A stretch of 64,000 nt of DNA from Anastrepha obliqua (GCF_027943255.1 NC_072897.1:59420406-59484405); one strand, 5' to 3'. Shown: positions 54,046 to 63,844, counted from the first letter of the stretch. Notes: generated by a model from the sequence alone, not told the origin. Numbers and translations: made by a program.

Positions 54046-55207
54046 CTAATTTGTTTCTGCGGTGGATGATAAAATTGCTATTGCGATCAATAATAATGGA
54101 GGAAAAGAAAAAATCGTCCACAACAAATTACGATGGACAGATATACCCTCCTTCAGTTCGTGAATGCGAGAGATGCAGTCGATATAAATTTGGTGCAAAT
54201 ATGGTAGGGACAAACTCGTATGGTGTTCCAAGTAATTAATGGAGACGGTTTTTGGAGGATGTGGTTGGATATAAGTCGGTTCACTTTTTGTCACGTAAGT
54301 TGTATCATTTATGGTGATAGAGTCACGAAAAAGAAGCAGATACGTTCCCCTTATTTCCAATTTTCGTTGATCAAATATTGTCGTTGGTTGCACGTTGTTA
54401 AGAATAATGATGCCCTCTTCTATTTTTTGAACTGATGGTATGTGATATGCCGATTCTGATGAACAATTAGCTGTGTTATTATTTAGCATCTGACCCAAGC
54501 AATCTGAGTGAGCCGGTTTGCACGCTTTAGCTACCAAAGTGTCATTGCAGTTCTCGAGTGGTTGAAACGGTTCGCTACATTTTGCCGCAAGTGTGGTCTC
54601 TAGCTTTACGATACTGTTATTATGGACTACAGGATAGATTTTTAGGAATTGACAGAAACTTGTAACCTTAGGAACCTTAAGAATATAGTAAATAACATCA
54701 GAACTTTGCAAAATTTTTACCTTAGATACTAAAAGTAAATTACTTAAACTAAAGGGTAACTGTTCGGAATTGAACGCTTGATCCATCTCTTCGTCATCCA
54801 AAACAAGTGGATTTATGATATTACTTTTTGCCAAAATGCTTCAAAATCCTCCTGGTCCGGGGTACCGGCTATAAATTTCAGGGCGGACCCCAGAAAATCT
54901 ATTGACCTTGCAATTCTCCTAGGTATTTCCAAAGTGCGAATTATGTGTAGTATTTCCTCGCCTTGTTGTTTCAAAATATTTTCGTTCACTACCTGATTTT
55001 TTGATTTTGATGTGAACTATCGGCTTTCGTAAGCTACCTGGCGATAATCTGTTAAGTTGGTGGTGTGCACTAGGTAAATGAATTCATTATAAATAGCCAC
55101 ATTTCCCCGAGGAATGGTGATAACTTGTGAGGAGGTGTAGTCAATTAAATTGGCTCTAGTGACGGAGACTAGGGCAAGCGGCAATCTGAAATTGATTTTA
55201 TCGTAAA
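54046..55207 (-). pseudogene. env: Provirus env gene, frameshifted
   Basis: The N-terminal piece (55,017-55,207) begins right at the Helitron junction with YDKINFRLPLALVSV and ends with a stop. After a frame change come IDFLGSALKFIAGTPDQED, the conserved block after the SU/TM cleavage site, and a 262-residue frame (54,046-54,834) with cysteine pairs (CSEPFQPLENC; CKPAHSDC), N-glycosylation sites and a C-terminal hydrophobic segment LLWTIFSFPPLLLIAIAILS that would be the membrane anchor. Env is the entry glycoprotein of insect retroviruses. At about 390 codons it is shorter than usual, with the surface subunit largely missing. Confidence 0.8.
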
Positions 55208-57983
55208 CTAGCAAACCCGGCCCCCTTCGCTGGGCACACTAAAATAGAATAGATATGGTTTAGAACAGAAAATATATGATTTTCATATTATTTATTTCTT
55301 TATTCTTTATTCAAGCGCTTTGGCATAAACAATATTTTTTGTTTTTCTATTTGTTTTTGAATAAATATAAAATATAAATTGAAAATCAGGAAAAAAGAAG
55401 ATTGTTTTTAAATTTCAAATCAACGCATATGAATAAACAATCGTCTTTTTTCCTGATCATCCATGAATTTTTCGTTTCAATTTATATGTTTTATTAAGCA
55501 TTGGAGCTTTTTTAACCATTATCCATTTATATTTGTCAAAAAAAAAAAACGAAAAAAATTTTTTTTCCACGAACACATAATTTCATTCGGATTTCACATT
55601 AAATTCTCAAATTTCGTAAGAAATTATTCACTGTTCCAAAATCCACTCCAAAAAAATTCACAATCAATTTTTACATGTTGCACTTACGTTTTTTCCTTAT
55701 GGCATCCAAATCAGAAAAAAATATTGACACATTGTAACTTACACTGTCAATTTGACAGTTCAGTTCCGCCCCAAGCGTTAAAAAAGTAAGCGACATTATG
55801 GCTGGTTCCCTACGGTGCTGGACCACTGTACACCCACGCTAGGTCCGAGCGGACCTTTTTCTACTCACATTCCCTCAATGGATGAGTGGGCGGGGTGCAA
55901 CATTCGGCGGCAAGGCATGGCAAACATGTTCACGGATGGCTCGAAGTTGAACGGAAGGGTTGGTGGGGGAGTATTCTGTAAGGAGCCTCACATCAAACTT
56001 AAATTTAGGCTCCCGGACCACTGTAGTGTTTTCCAAGCGGAGGTATCCGCAATTAAGGAAGCGGTGGACTGGTTGTTTATTCGGTAATTACCGTTAAGGA
56101 AGTAAATATTTACTCCGATAGCCCATTTGGCAATTAGGGCCTTGGGCTCGCTGTTTGTGCGTTCGAGATTAGTCGGGGAATGTCTGGCTTCTCTCTCGAC
56201 TGCTTCCGAATACTTCATCATCAGGCTCATTTGGGTTCCCGGTCACAGCGGCATAGAGGGAAACTGCTGGGCTGATGAGCTGGCTAGACAGGGAACTTTG
56301 GAGACGGTTTCGTCGCGTAATGATAGAATTGGGGTTCACCTGAGAACTTGTGGTCTGCTCCTGGAAAGATGGGCCTCGAGACAACTCAGCGAGCGCTGAG
56401 CTAGTGCGCAAACGTGCAAGGTCGCGAGATCCTTCTGGCCACGGGTAGATCGGGGACGCTCAAGGGAACTCCTAAGGCTAACAAAGCCCCAGCTCTCAAA
56501 TTTGGTGGGCATCCTTACCGGACATTGTCCGTTAGGTGTTCACGCTGTAAGACTTGGGATTACCTCAAGTCCGTTCTGCAGAAACTGTCTGGAAGACGAG
56601 GTGGAATCATCTCAGCACCTTCTTCTCAGCTGCCCTGCTCTCGTCTGGCAAAGACTTAGAAATCTGGGCTCCCACTTTTTCGCTAAGCCTGCGGATATAG
56701 CCGGCGTAAGTATCATAAATTTGGTGAAGTTCATTAGTAGCTTGATACGGCTAACTACGAACGTAAATCAACCCCCGTCGGCGCCGTCGTAAAATGTATG
56801 GTCATCATCGTATCTAATCCCAAGGCTCCTTCTTCCTTCCCATCTCCTCTCTCCTCTCCCATGTATGGCACCACAACGGACGAATTTCTAAACATTTGTC
56901 CAAGTGAGCCCTTTAGCTAGGGCAGCCATTTAACCTAACCTAACCTATTATGGCTGGTTCAAAAGAACGCTGTACCCGTTGCCAGTGCTCCGAATTACAA
57001 CCAAACTTCACGAAACCCATTTTCAATACTTACTTAACAATGTGCGTAAGTTTGGTTTAATTCGGTGCAAAGACACGGCGGGTCCACGTTTTGGCATATA
57101 TTTCGAGACCCTAGTCATCAATAGGTATGAAAATTACCCCGTATTAAAGCACTTATCAACAGCTTTCATTTGATATCCATATTGTACAAACACATTCTGG
57201 GGTCCACGTTTTGGTATCTATCTCGAGACCCTAGTCACGGAGCGGATGGAAATACTCTGAACTAAAGCATTCACCAACAGCTTCCATTTGATACCCATAT
57301 TGTACATACACATCCAAAGGTTACCCGGGTCCACGTTTTGACCTATATCTCGAGACCCTATCCACCAATAGGTATCCAAACTATACGGAAACCATCTTCA
57401 ATACCTCCTTAACAATGTGTATAAGTTTGGTTTAATTCGGTGCAAAGAGACGGCGGGTCGACGTTTTGGCATATATTTCCAGACCCTAGTCATCAATAGG
57501 TATGAAAATTACCCCGTATTAAAGCACTTATCAACAGCTTTCATTTTATACCCATATTATACATACACAACCAAAGGTTACCCGGGTCCACGTTTTGACC
57601 TATATCTGGAGACCCCAGTCACGGAGCGGCATGAAAAATACTCTATACTAAAGCATTCACCAACAGCTTCAATTTGGTATCCATATTGTACAAACACATT
57701 CTAGGGTCCACGTTTTGGTCTCTATCTCGAGACCCTAGTCACGGAGCGGCATGAAAGATACTCTAGACTAAAACATTCACCAACAGCTTCCCGAAGGTTA
57801 CACGGGTCCACGTTTTGACCTATATCTCGAGCCCTATTTCCAAAATAAAATATGATCCATGTTACTCGTGGATGATGTAGCTTTCGAATGGTGAAAGAAT
57901 TTTTAAAATCGGTCAAGTAGTTTTTGAGCCTATTCATTACAAACAAACAAACAAAGTTTTCCTCTTTATAATATTAGTATAGA
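55208..57983 (-). mobile_element. Helitron 6, complete, inserted between pol and env
   Basis: Minus-strand 5' end TCTATACTAATATTATAAAG lies at 57,964-57,983, and the 3' end GGGTTTGCTAG at 55,208-55,218, flanked by A and T as in Helitron insertion. It has the family leader, about 830 bp of CAAAACGTGGACCC-type monomers (57,000-57,830) and the 3' portion with the long palindrome (55,385-55,457), as in Helitron 4. A LINE insertion splits it at 55,809-56,946. Removing the Helitron rejoins the pol end with the env start, so it arrived after the provirus. Confidence 0.9.
55809..56946 (+). mobile_element. LINE family 3, 5'-truncated, with 14-bp target duplication
   Basis: ATTATGGCTGGTTC is found on both sides (55,795-55,808 and 56,947-56,960). 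Helitron 4 shows the uninterrupted site near 33,140 on the other strand. The insert starts inside RNase H: ANMFTDGSKLNGRVGGGVFC (near 55,925), FQAEVSAIKEAVDW, VNIYSD, RLIWVPGHSGIEGNCWADEL and, after a frame change, a tail with CRNCLEDEVESSQHLLLSCP. It ends in GCAGCCATTTAACC followed by a (TAACC)n tract at 56,931-56,946. The tail and truncation are hallmarks of target-primed reverse transcription. It is closest to the copy at 47.1-49.4 kb. Confidence 0.95.
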
Positions 57984-60477
57984 TTACTTTTATAAATTTT
58001 CCTGCCTTCTATCTGTACTGTTGTACCTAAATCTCTTTCTACTATTTTTTCCACGAATACCTTCTCTAATTTACTTCCCAATCGCTTATTTCGACGAAGA
58101 AACACCCTTTCACCAGGCTGATATGTTTTGGTTATTCTTTTCTCATTCAATCTATTCAATACCAAATTCTGGGCTCTTATTAATTTATCTCTAATTTCCC
58201 CAGATTTCTCCGCTGGGCAGTTCTGCAAACCGAGTGAATTGTTCTGTTGTACTTGTAAGCAGCAAGCAAAATCAAATCTTTAACCTCGCTTATCTGCTGC
58301 TGTGCCTTCACGCATCTGGCTATTTCCAAAAGGGTTGAATGAAACTTTTCGACCTGTCCGTTGCTTTCGCTATGTAAGGAGGGTACGAAAAACTGTTCTA
58401 TAGAGAAATGATCGCGTAGCATGTTTCTAATTAAATTTGAAGTAAACGCTCTTTCGTTATCTGTGACAATTGTTTTAGTGTTTTAGAACACACCTAATAC
58501 CTCTAATAAAGCTTCTTTTATATCAATGGTACAACTTGAAATAACAGGTTTAACAATTGCAAACTTTGAAAACCTATCAACAGCAGTTAAGAATAGCTGC
58601 TTTCCAATTTCCGGATTTGGTGGTTTTCTTTGGTATTTATTTTCCAGACAGATCTTACAATTTGATACAGCTGACCTGAGCATTTTCCTCATGTCGGGAA
58701 AGTCGTATTCTGATAGAATTTGCTTAAAATTCTCGGACAGAGATCGATGGACACGGGCATGCTCCGTTGCTATTGCTTCCTTTTGATGGTTCGGATTAGT
58801 TAGATCGATTACAAATTTTTCCGTATGAATAAATTTAACCCCCGGGAATGCTTCGACAAGAGGTCCCTGGATCTCGATCTCTGATAGTGTCGGAAGATCG
58901 CAACAAAGAGCGTTTGTAACGCTAGGGCTTACGAGTTTCTTGAGATTATGCAACAAATTTACTATTGTGTCGTAATTTATGGTATAACGAATTTTTTTCT
59001 GAAAAATTATTTTTGTACTTTGGTGATAATGATCCCCCTTCGTCAAAATGAATTGTCTTTTGAATTGGTTTACTGGATACTGGATAGTTTTAATTGTGTT
59101 TGAGAGCGATGACTCGCTATGTGCTGTAACATTTGTATCACTCATATTATTCAAAAACTGACGGGACAGAGCGTCTGCTACGACGTTGTCTCTGCCGGGT
59201 TTAAAAACAAATTTTCTCGAAAATTCTTCTATGAACGCACGCCATCGCTTCATTTTTGTATTAGGATTTTTGTTCGAAATGGCGAAAGTTAAAGGCTGGT
59301 GGTCTGTGAATATTACGATGTCCTTAATACCGTATAAGTAATGTCGAAGGTTTTTAAGGGCCCACACTATAGCCAAGAGCTCACGCTCATTGGTTGCATA
59401 ATTCTCCTCTGTTTTTGATAATGTTCTTGAAATCATTTTAATGGGCCGACCATTCTGGGAGAGGACCGCGCCTAAAGCGCTAGAGGAAGCGTCTGTTGTT
59501 AGTTCGAATGTTTTGTTATAATCCGGATAAAACAGCAAAACATCTTCCGATGCCAAAATGCTTTTTACCCTTTTAAATGCTTGAATGGCCTCGTCATCAA
59601 GGATTATTTTAGTGTATTTGGACTTGTGGGATGACACATGGCCGTTCTCCCGCCGAAGATACTTTGTTAATGGTTTGACGATAGACGCATAATCCCGTAT
59701 AAACCTTCTGTAGTATTCTGAAAGACCCAAGAAAGAGCGTAATGCTCGAAGTGTTTCCGGCTTCCTATAGTCGATTATGTTCTTGACCTTATTTGGGCAT
59801 GTTTTTATCCCCCTTCGAGAGACAATAAAGCCAAGAAACTCAACCTCATCTTTAAAGAATTTAGTCTTTGATGCTGAAACTCGCATATTAATTTTAATGA
59901 ATCCTACCGCCGAAACCGAGTATGGATAAGATCGGCTGTAAATTGGTTCCGAGGAAGTGGTACGAATTTTAGCTTTGACCTTAGTATTAAATAGCAAAGC
60001 GCGGTTAGGTTCGGTAAAGGCCTTAAAATTATTTTTAATCATAGAGTCAAACTCGTTTTTCACAAGAGCTGGGACCGAGTCCTTGTCCAAATATATGGAG
60101 TTAACTTGCTCACATTTGACGTTATTTAATTTTTCCTTACCACCCTCGTAATATAAGTATCCCGATGTCGTATCAATTTTAGATTCTATCTCCTTAAGGA
60201 AATCGTATCCCACTATACCATCGAATCCCTTTATGTTAGGAAGAATGAAGAAAGTTGAGACTTTCCCCAAAACGAAAACCTTAGAATTTTTTCTCTATGG
60301 AATTACATCCGTTTATAGATTTGACCATAAACTGTCTCTCCACAGGGGTAATTCCCTTTAGGAAGCTCAAATTTTTGATATAGTTTTTTGAAGTTCCTGT
60401 ATCTATCAGTAACCTAAGCTCCTGCGCCTCCGAAGCCTTCTTGTAAGGTAGGAGCGTAATGTAAGGTAGGAGCGACC
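57984..60477 (-). pseudogene. pol: Provirus pol: protease, RT (palm deleted), RNase H, integrase
   Basis: Pol opens in the -1 frame relative to gag. Protease has LLIDTGTS (Asp codon 60,401-60,403), then a single-base insertion in an A6 run (60,288-60,293) breaks the frame. RT: FNTKVKAKIRTTSSEPIYSR, then SYPYSV joined directly to INMRVSASKTKFFKDEVEFL, so the palm with YxDD is deleted near 59,905. RNase H is intact: LTTDASSSALGAVLSQ, ENYATNERELLAIVWALK, FTDHQPL. Integrase keeps the HHCC zinc finger, lacks the first catalytic Asp region (PEIGKQLFLTAVDRFSKFA), has a TAA at 58,483-58,485, TDNERAFTSNLI and HSESNGQVEKFH, and a frameshift near 58,215. The C-terminus (PGERVFLRRNKR) ends at the Helitron. 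Confidence 0.9.
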
Positions 60478-60480
60478 TTA
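60425..60480 (-). repeat. 18-bp direct duplication at pol start
   Basis: GTAAGGTAGGAGCGTAAT-type sequence occurs twice in tandem (GTAAGGTAGGAGCG at 60,446 and 60,464). The unit is a multiple of three, so it adds six residues to the frame-shifted pol N-terminus without breaking it. Probably replication slippage. Confidence 0.7.
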
Positions 60481-61560
60481 TACTAAAAAATTAATCTCGT
60501 CTTCCATCGCGAAATTGGAAGCGATCTCGACATCCGAATCCCTGTCACTATCCACAGTAATTTTCTTTTGTGGATCCACCTCTGGGGTGGTCCCCAAATG
60601 GTTGGTCCGTTGCACTTTCGGCTTCCGTGAATTTACTGAATCTCCCCTTCTGTGCTCCCGTTTATTCACGTATTGATTAGCATCCCTTTTGGGGTGCCCT
60701 CCCACTGCATTTCCCTTTCTATATCCCTGGTTGGACTGTTTTGTATGTCGGAATGCGGAGGATCCGCGGTCTACATCCATTGGAGTAGGGGTGTCCTTAA
60801 GCATTTGGGGATTGCCAGGATAGTTATTGTGGTATTTTGGGCTAATGGTAGTTGCTACGTTGTTAACCGCAAATGTTCTGGAGAAATCATAACGCATGCG
60901 GTTGTTCTCTAACTCCTGGGCAGTAGCCAGTGCAGAAGGCAAATCTTTAGGATTGGCAGAAAATAGAATGTCGCATAACGGCCGCTTTAGGCCAAAAACA
61001 AAAACTCTTAATGCGCTTTCCCTAGCTCTATCATTGAGCGCGGCGGCAAGCTGTTTATTGTTTGAATGAGTCATTATATTTTTATTTGATATGAGTGTTA
61101 ATTGCTTGTCCACCATATCATAATATTGGCAGATTGACAAACTCCCCTGCCTCAGAACGCTGAGCTCTGTTTCCAAAACATGTAGCGGTCTTTTGTCCGT
61201 GTATGCTTTATCCAATCTAGCTATTATAGCTTTAAAATTTAAAACAGTTGAGAAGGAAGCGAGCGTTCCATTTGCGGGGCCTACTATCTTGTTTCTTAAT
61301 ATCCCCATTGCAACATAATATTGCTCTGAACCCTCTTTGTAGTAGCCAATGGCGAATTCTGCTGCGGAACGCCAGGCCATATTTGTGTTGCCCCCGACCA
61401 CAGTTGGATTTATTTCCACGGGAAAATAACTCTCCGCGGATGGCGGCTCGAAGTGCCGAAGTGTTTGCATCACTTCATCCAACTGGGCATTCAATTCTCT
61501 TTCATTTAGCTCATTTTGTTGTCTCAAAATCTCGATTACTTGTTCCCTAGTTACACTCAT
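60478..61560 (-). CDS. gag: Provirus Gag, intact open frame
   Basis: A 360-codon frame starts at ATG 61,558-61,560 (MSVTREQVIEILRQQNELNE) and ends with TAA at 60,478. The N-terminal helix is followed by a capsid-like region with LNFKAIIARLDKAYTDKRPL and ELSVLRQGSLSICQYYDMVD, typical of gypsy-group Gag. The C-terminal part is basic and Asn/Pro-rich (YPGNPQMLKDTPTPMDVDRG; KREHRRGDSVNSRKPK) and has no CCHC zinc knuckle, as in several errantiviruses, then an acidic end. It forms the particle shell around element RNA. It is the only undamaged gene of the provirus. The frame overlaps pol through a frameshift site at its end. Confidence 0.9.
   Translation of the reverse strand: MSVTREQVIEILRQQNELNERELNAQLDEVMQTLRHFEPPSAESYFPVEINPTVVGGNTNMAWRSAAEFAIGYYKEGSEQYYVAMGILRNKIVGPANGTLASFSTVLNFKAIIARLDKAYTDKRPLHVLETELSVLRQGSLSICQYYDMVDKQLTLISNKNIMTHSNNKQLAAALNDRARESALRVFVFGLKRPLCDILFSANPKDLPSALATAQELENNRMRYDFSRTFAVNNVATTISPKYHNNYPGNPQMLKDTPTPMDVDRGSSAFRHTKQSNQGYRKGNAVGGHPKRDANQYVNKREHRRGDSVNSRKPKVQRTNHLGTTPEVDPQKKITVDSDRDSDVEIASNFAMEDEINFLV
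60484..60490 (-). promoter_or_regulatory. -1 ribosomal frameshift heptamer at gag end
   Basis: Read in the gag frame the last codons are AAT TTT TTA GTA TAA, giving the heptamer T TTT TTA, the canonical X XXY YYZ slippery form. A slip of -1 here enters the frame that carries the protease DTG motif with no stop in between. The position 6 nt before the gag stop and the frame relation agree. A downstream stimulatory structure was not evaluated. Confidence 0.75.
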
Positions 61561-61877
61561 TTTGGAAAATTTTTTGCTTTTTTTTTGAAACTAAAGACTG
61601 CTTCCTAGATTTGTAGACCGTAAGCCCGGAAGAAAAAATTCCAAAAAAAAAATTATTATTTTCTCCCTTTCTCCAGTATTATTATAGTGTAATATAGCAT
61701 TGTAACAAGTTAAACGGTTCTTTGCCAGTTGTCCCTGTGTTGATGGATTTTAGGGTTTTCTGCCAGTTCTCTTTGTGTTAATGAATTGAAGGGTCCTTTT
61801 CTAGCTCTCCTTGCGTTGATGAATTAAAGGGTTCTTTGCCAGTTATTCTTGGTTGATGATTGAAGGGTTTTTCGCCG
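61561..61877 (-). other. Provirus 5' leader between primer site and gag
   Basis: About 315 bp. It contains four or five diverged direct repeats of roughly 45 bp centred on GGGTTCTTTGCCAGTT (61,717-61,880: TTCTTTGCCAGTTGTCC, TTTCTGCCAGTTCTC, TTTTCTAGCTCTCC, TTCTTTGCCAGTTATTC, TTTTCGCCGGTTGGG). The last copy overlaps the primer site. Tandem repeats in this leader are unusual and could affect packaging or translation; no function is shown. Confidence 0.65.
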
Positions 61878-61888
61878 GTTGGGCGCCG
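61878..61888 (-). promoter_or_regulatory. Primer-binding site, tRNA-Lys type
   Basis: Directly downstream of the 5' LTR the element strand reads C GGCGCCCAAC, matching the TGGCGCCCAAC priming sequence complementary to a tRNA-Lys 3' end in ten of eleven bases. Gypsy-group elements commonly use this primer. The first T is changed to C. Beyond eleven bases the match ends. Confidence 0.75.
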
Positions 61889-61949
61889 CTTTTCTATTTT
61901 CGACTGTTCTTTATTAATATCCAATCTCAACTAAAAACTATGTTCTTAC

Positions 61950-62774
61950 CAGAGATGTTAAATAATGATTAGATAATGCTAATGATTGCTATTTAACCTT
62001 CTTTTGTGAAATTCTCTAATTCATTAAACAATTAGAATTCGTTCAACTAATATAATTCCCATTAGATAATTGAAATTTTTATTCCAATGGTAAAACTAAT
62101 TGCAATTAGTTGCCATTAGCAAAAAAAATTGGTTTACCTTTACAATTAGAAATCTAATTGACTTCTGCTAATGAAATTAGGTATTCAATTAGCTCGAATT
62201 AGAATCAATTATTTTGATATTTTAAAAAACAAAAAAAAAAGAGAAATATTCATAATATGAATTTCACATATATACCTATATATTACTTATGTACATAATA
62301 TGTACTACGTATATTACATACATGAACATCTATTTAACGTATGTACTAACTGTTTATTAACTGGATTGACCGCGTATATTCGCTTTCAGCAATACGAGCT
62401 TTTCAAAAGAAAAGTCAGTCAAGCGACTCCGCCTTGGACTATTAATAATGTCCGCAAAGGAAAATAGTCGCTCCACAGGGCCTGAAGACGTAAGCGGCGT
62501 GTTGCAAAATAGTGCTATGTCCTTTAATGTGGGATATTTGGACCATATATTGGAAGTTTTATCATCATCATTCAAATATTGATGCATCATATTCGAAATA
62601 AAATGCATGCTTTCACCCTCCTCCAGTGACTTACATGCAATTAGTTTTACCATTGGAATAAAAATTTCAATTATCTAATGGGAATTAGTTGAACTCATTC
62701 TAATTGTTTGATGAATTAGAGAATATAAACCAATTGCATCAATTGCTAATTCTAATTGGAATTTAACATGTTTG
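61950..62774 (-). mobile_element. hAT-derived element inside the 5' LTR
   Basis: GTTCTTAC is duplicated on both sides (61,942-61,949 and 62,775-62,782), an 8-bp duplication typical of hAT. Terminal repeats are CAGAGATGTTAAAT and CAAACATGTTAAAT (12 of 14). Long subterminal inverted repeats of about 95 bp rich in AATTAG lie at 62,015-62,110 and 62,637-62,733. The single minus-strand frame 62,357-62,653 is the C-terminal hAT dimerisation domain. At 825 bp it is an internal deletion derivative that cannot move itself. Confidence 0.95.
62357..62653 (-). pseudogene. hAT transposase dimerisation-domain remnant
   Basis: The 98-residue frame contains IWSKYPTLKDIALFCNTPLT, SSGPVERLFSFADIINSPRR and SRLTDFSFEKLVLLKAN, matching the hAT C-terminal dimerisation motif (YPxLxxIAxxxLxxPxxSxxxERxFS...RxxLxxxxxExLxxLKxN). 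The Arg of the ERxFS core is conserved. Upstream RNase H-fold parts and BED finger are absent. The apparent start codon lies in the subterminal inverted repeat, so the frame begins there because of the deletion. Confidence 0.9.
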
Positions 62775-63096
62775 GTTCTTACAATCTACCCTAAGTCCCT
62801 ACTTGCGGTGTAGCTATTCAACGATGAGTTTGTATTGGTATAGATGCGCCGGCAGCTTTGTTTGTATGTTGGTACGAATGTATTCTCAGCTGCATTCCTC
62901 AAGCTGCCCAAAGTCACGTACGTTAATTGACGATCAGCTTGACCGCTGTGAAGTTTATTTACAAATTCCAAAAGCCAAGCAGGCGTGGGAGTAAGCTGTG
63001 CGATCTAATTACAAACAGCCAGTAACGTGGGAGTGATTCAAGGGAATCATCAAACCTTTGTTTTAGCTTTGCAAGTGTGCAATGCGCTAACTTACA

Positions 63097-63293
63097 TATA
63101 TAAGTTTGCATACATGAATGCGTAAGTAAGTAAGTATCTAATAAGCTAAGTTGTATTGATATTAAATGTATTACCAAAATACAAAACATCCACATAAAAA
63201 ATTAACTTAAATAACTTTCATATCTACATGCAATAATTAGGGAATACATACCCGAATGATCGATTTCCTGCCTAACATATGCCAATGCATATA
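63097..63293. other. Spacer right of the provirus
   Basis: AT-rich sequence including a (AAGT)n stretch near 63,123-63,136. No coding or element signature before the rosa-type mariner. Confidence 0.4.
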
Positions 63294-63844
63294 AAGGGTT
63301 TTCCAATAACAGGTGTTACCTATCGCTATCGAGAGATGATTAACGATTTTTTATGGCCAGAATTGGATGGTATTGATCTGGACAACGTTTATTTTCAACA
63401 AGACGGCGCTACGTGCCACAGAAGCAACGAAACCATTGATCTTTTACTGGAAAAATTTCCGGACTGTGTTATCTCTCGAAGAGTTGACCACATTTGGTCA
63501 CCGAGATCTAGTGATTTAACACCTTGTGACTTTTTTCTTTGGGGTCACGTGAAAAAGAAGGTCCACGACAACAGTTCAGGGTCAATTTAAGACCTCAAAG
63601 ATGGAATTCGTGAGGCTTTCGAAGACATAGGGCAGCCACTTTGCAATTCGCTTATGGAAAATGTCATGAAAAGGATATTGTCCTGTAAGCGTGGTCGTGG
63701 GGGTCATTTGCCTGTTGTCATTTTCCACTATTACCGGCATACCTTCCTCTTTATAATGAAATAAACATCCCATCATTTATATTATATTAAAAAATAGCAT
63801 TTATCTTCGAATATCAAAATAACACCTCTTATTGGAAAGTCCTT
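63294..63844 (+). mobile_element. Rosa-type mariner (DD41D), internally deleted, with TIRs
   Basis: The element lies between TA dinucleotides (63,292-63,293 and 63,845-63,846). Ends read AAGGGTTTTCCAATAACAGG and, on the other strand, AAGGACTTTCCAATAAGAGG. The internal frame (63,279-63,590) has YREMINDFLWPELDGIDLDN, VYFQQDGATCHRSN (second catalytic Asp) and SSDLTPCDFFLWG (third Asp), with 41 residues between, the DD41D spacing of the rosa lineage first described from a Ceratitis fly. The N-terminal DNA-binding part and the first catalytic Asp are deleted, and a TAA at 63,588 breaks the C-terminal part. Confidence 0.9.

Larger units (their letters stand above)
53596..63092 (-). mobile_element. 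Errantivirus-like Ty3/gypsy provirus with nested insertions
   Basis: A minus-strand LTR retroelement with gag, pol and env is flanked by TACA at 53,592-53,595 and 63,093-63,096. Its 3' LTR is 371 bp; its 5' LTR is 372 bp once a hAT insertion and its duplication are subtracted. Polypurine tract and primer-binding site are adjacent to the LTRs as expected. A Helitron (55,208-57,983) sits between pol and env and contains a LINE. Without insertions the element is about 5.9 kb, somewhat short of the usual 7 kb because of internal deletions. The four-base duplication and env gene are as in gypsy-group errantiviruses. It is an inactive old copy. Confidence 0.9.
61888..63092 (-). repeat. 5' LTR of the provirus, split by a hAT element
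   Basis: Outer part 62,775-63,092 and inner part 61,888-61,949 together match the 3' LTR. Length minus the 825-bp insertion and one 8-bp duplication is 372 bp, against 371 bp for the 3' LTR. In element orientation it starts AGTTAGCGCATTGCACACTT and ends before the primer-binding site. The right outer flank TACA completes the target duplication. Confidence 0.92.

Noticed and set aside
56931..56946. Telomeric TTAGG-type array
   Set aside because: Only about three units, located at the 3' end of a LINE between target duplications; it is the LINE tail, not a telomere.
56979..57704. Open frames reading KFGLIRCKDTAGPRFGIYFE and similar, repeated at 32.9, 35.5 and 57 kb
   Set aside because: They are translations of the Helitron tandem monomers on the reverse strand; the frame follows the repeat and is broken at irregular monomers. 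No protein signature.
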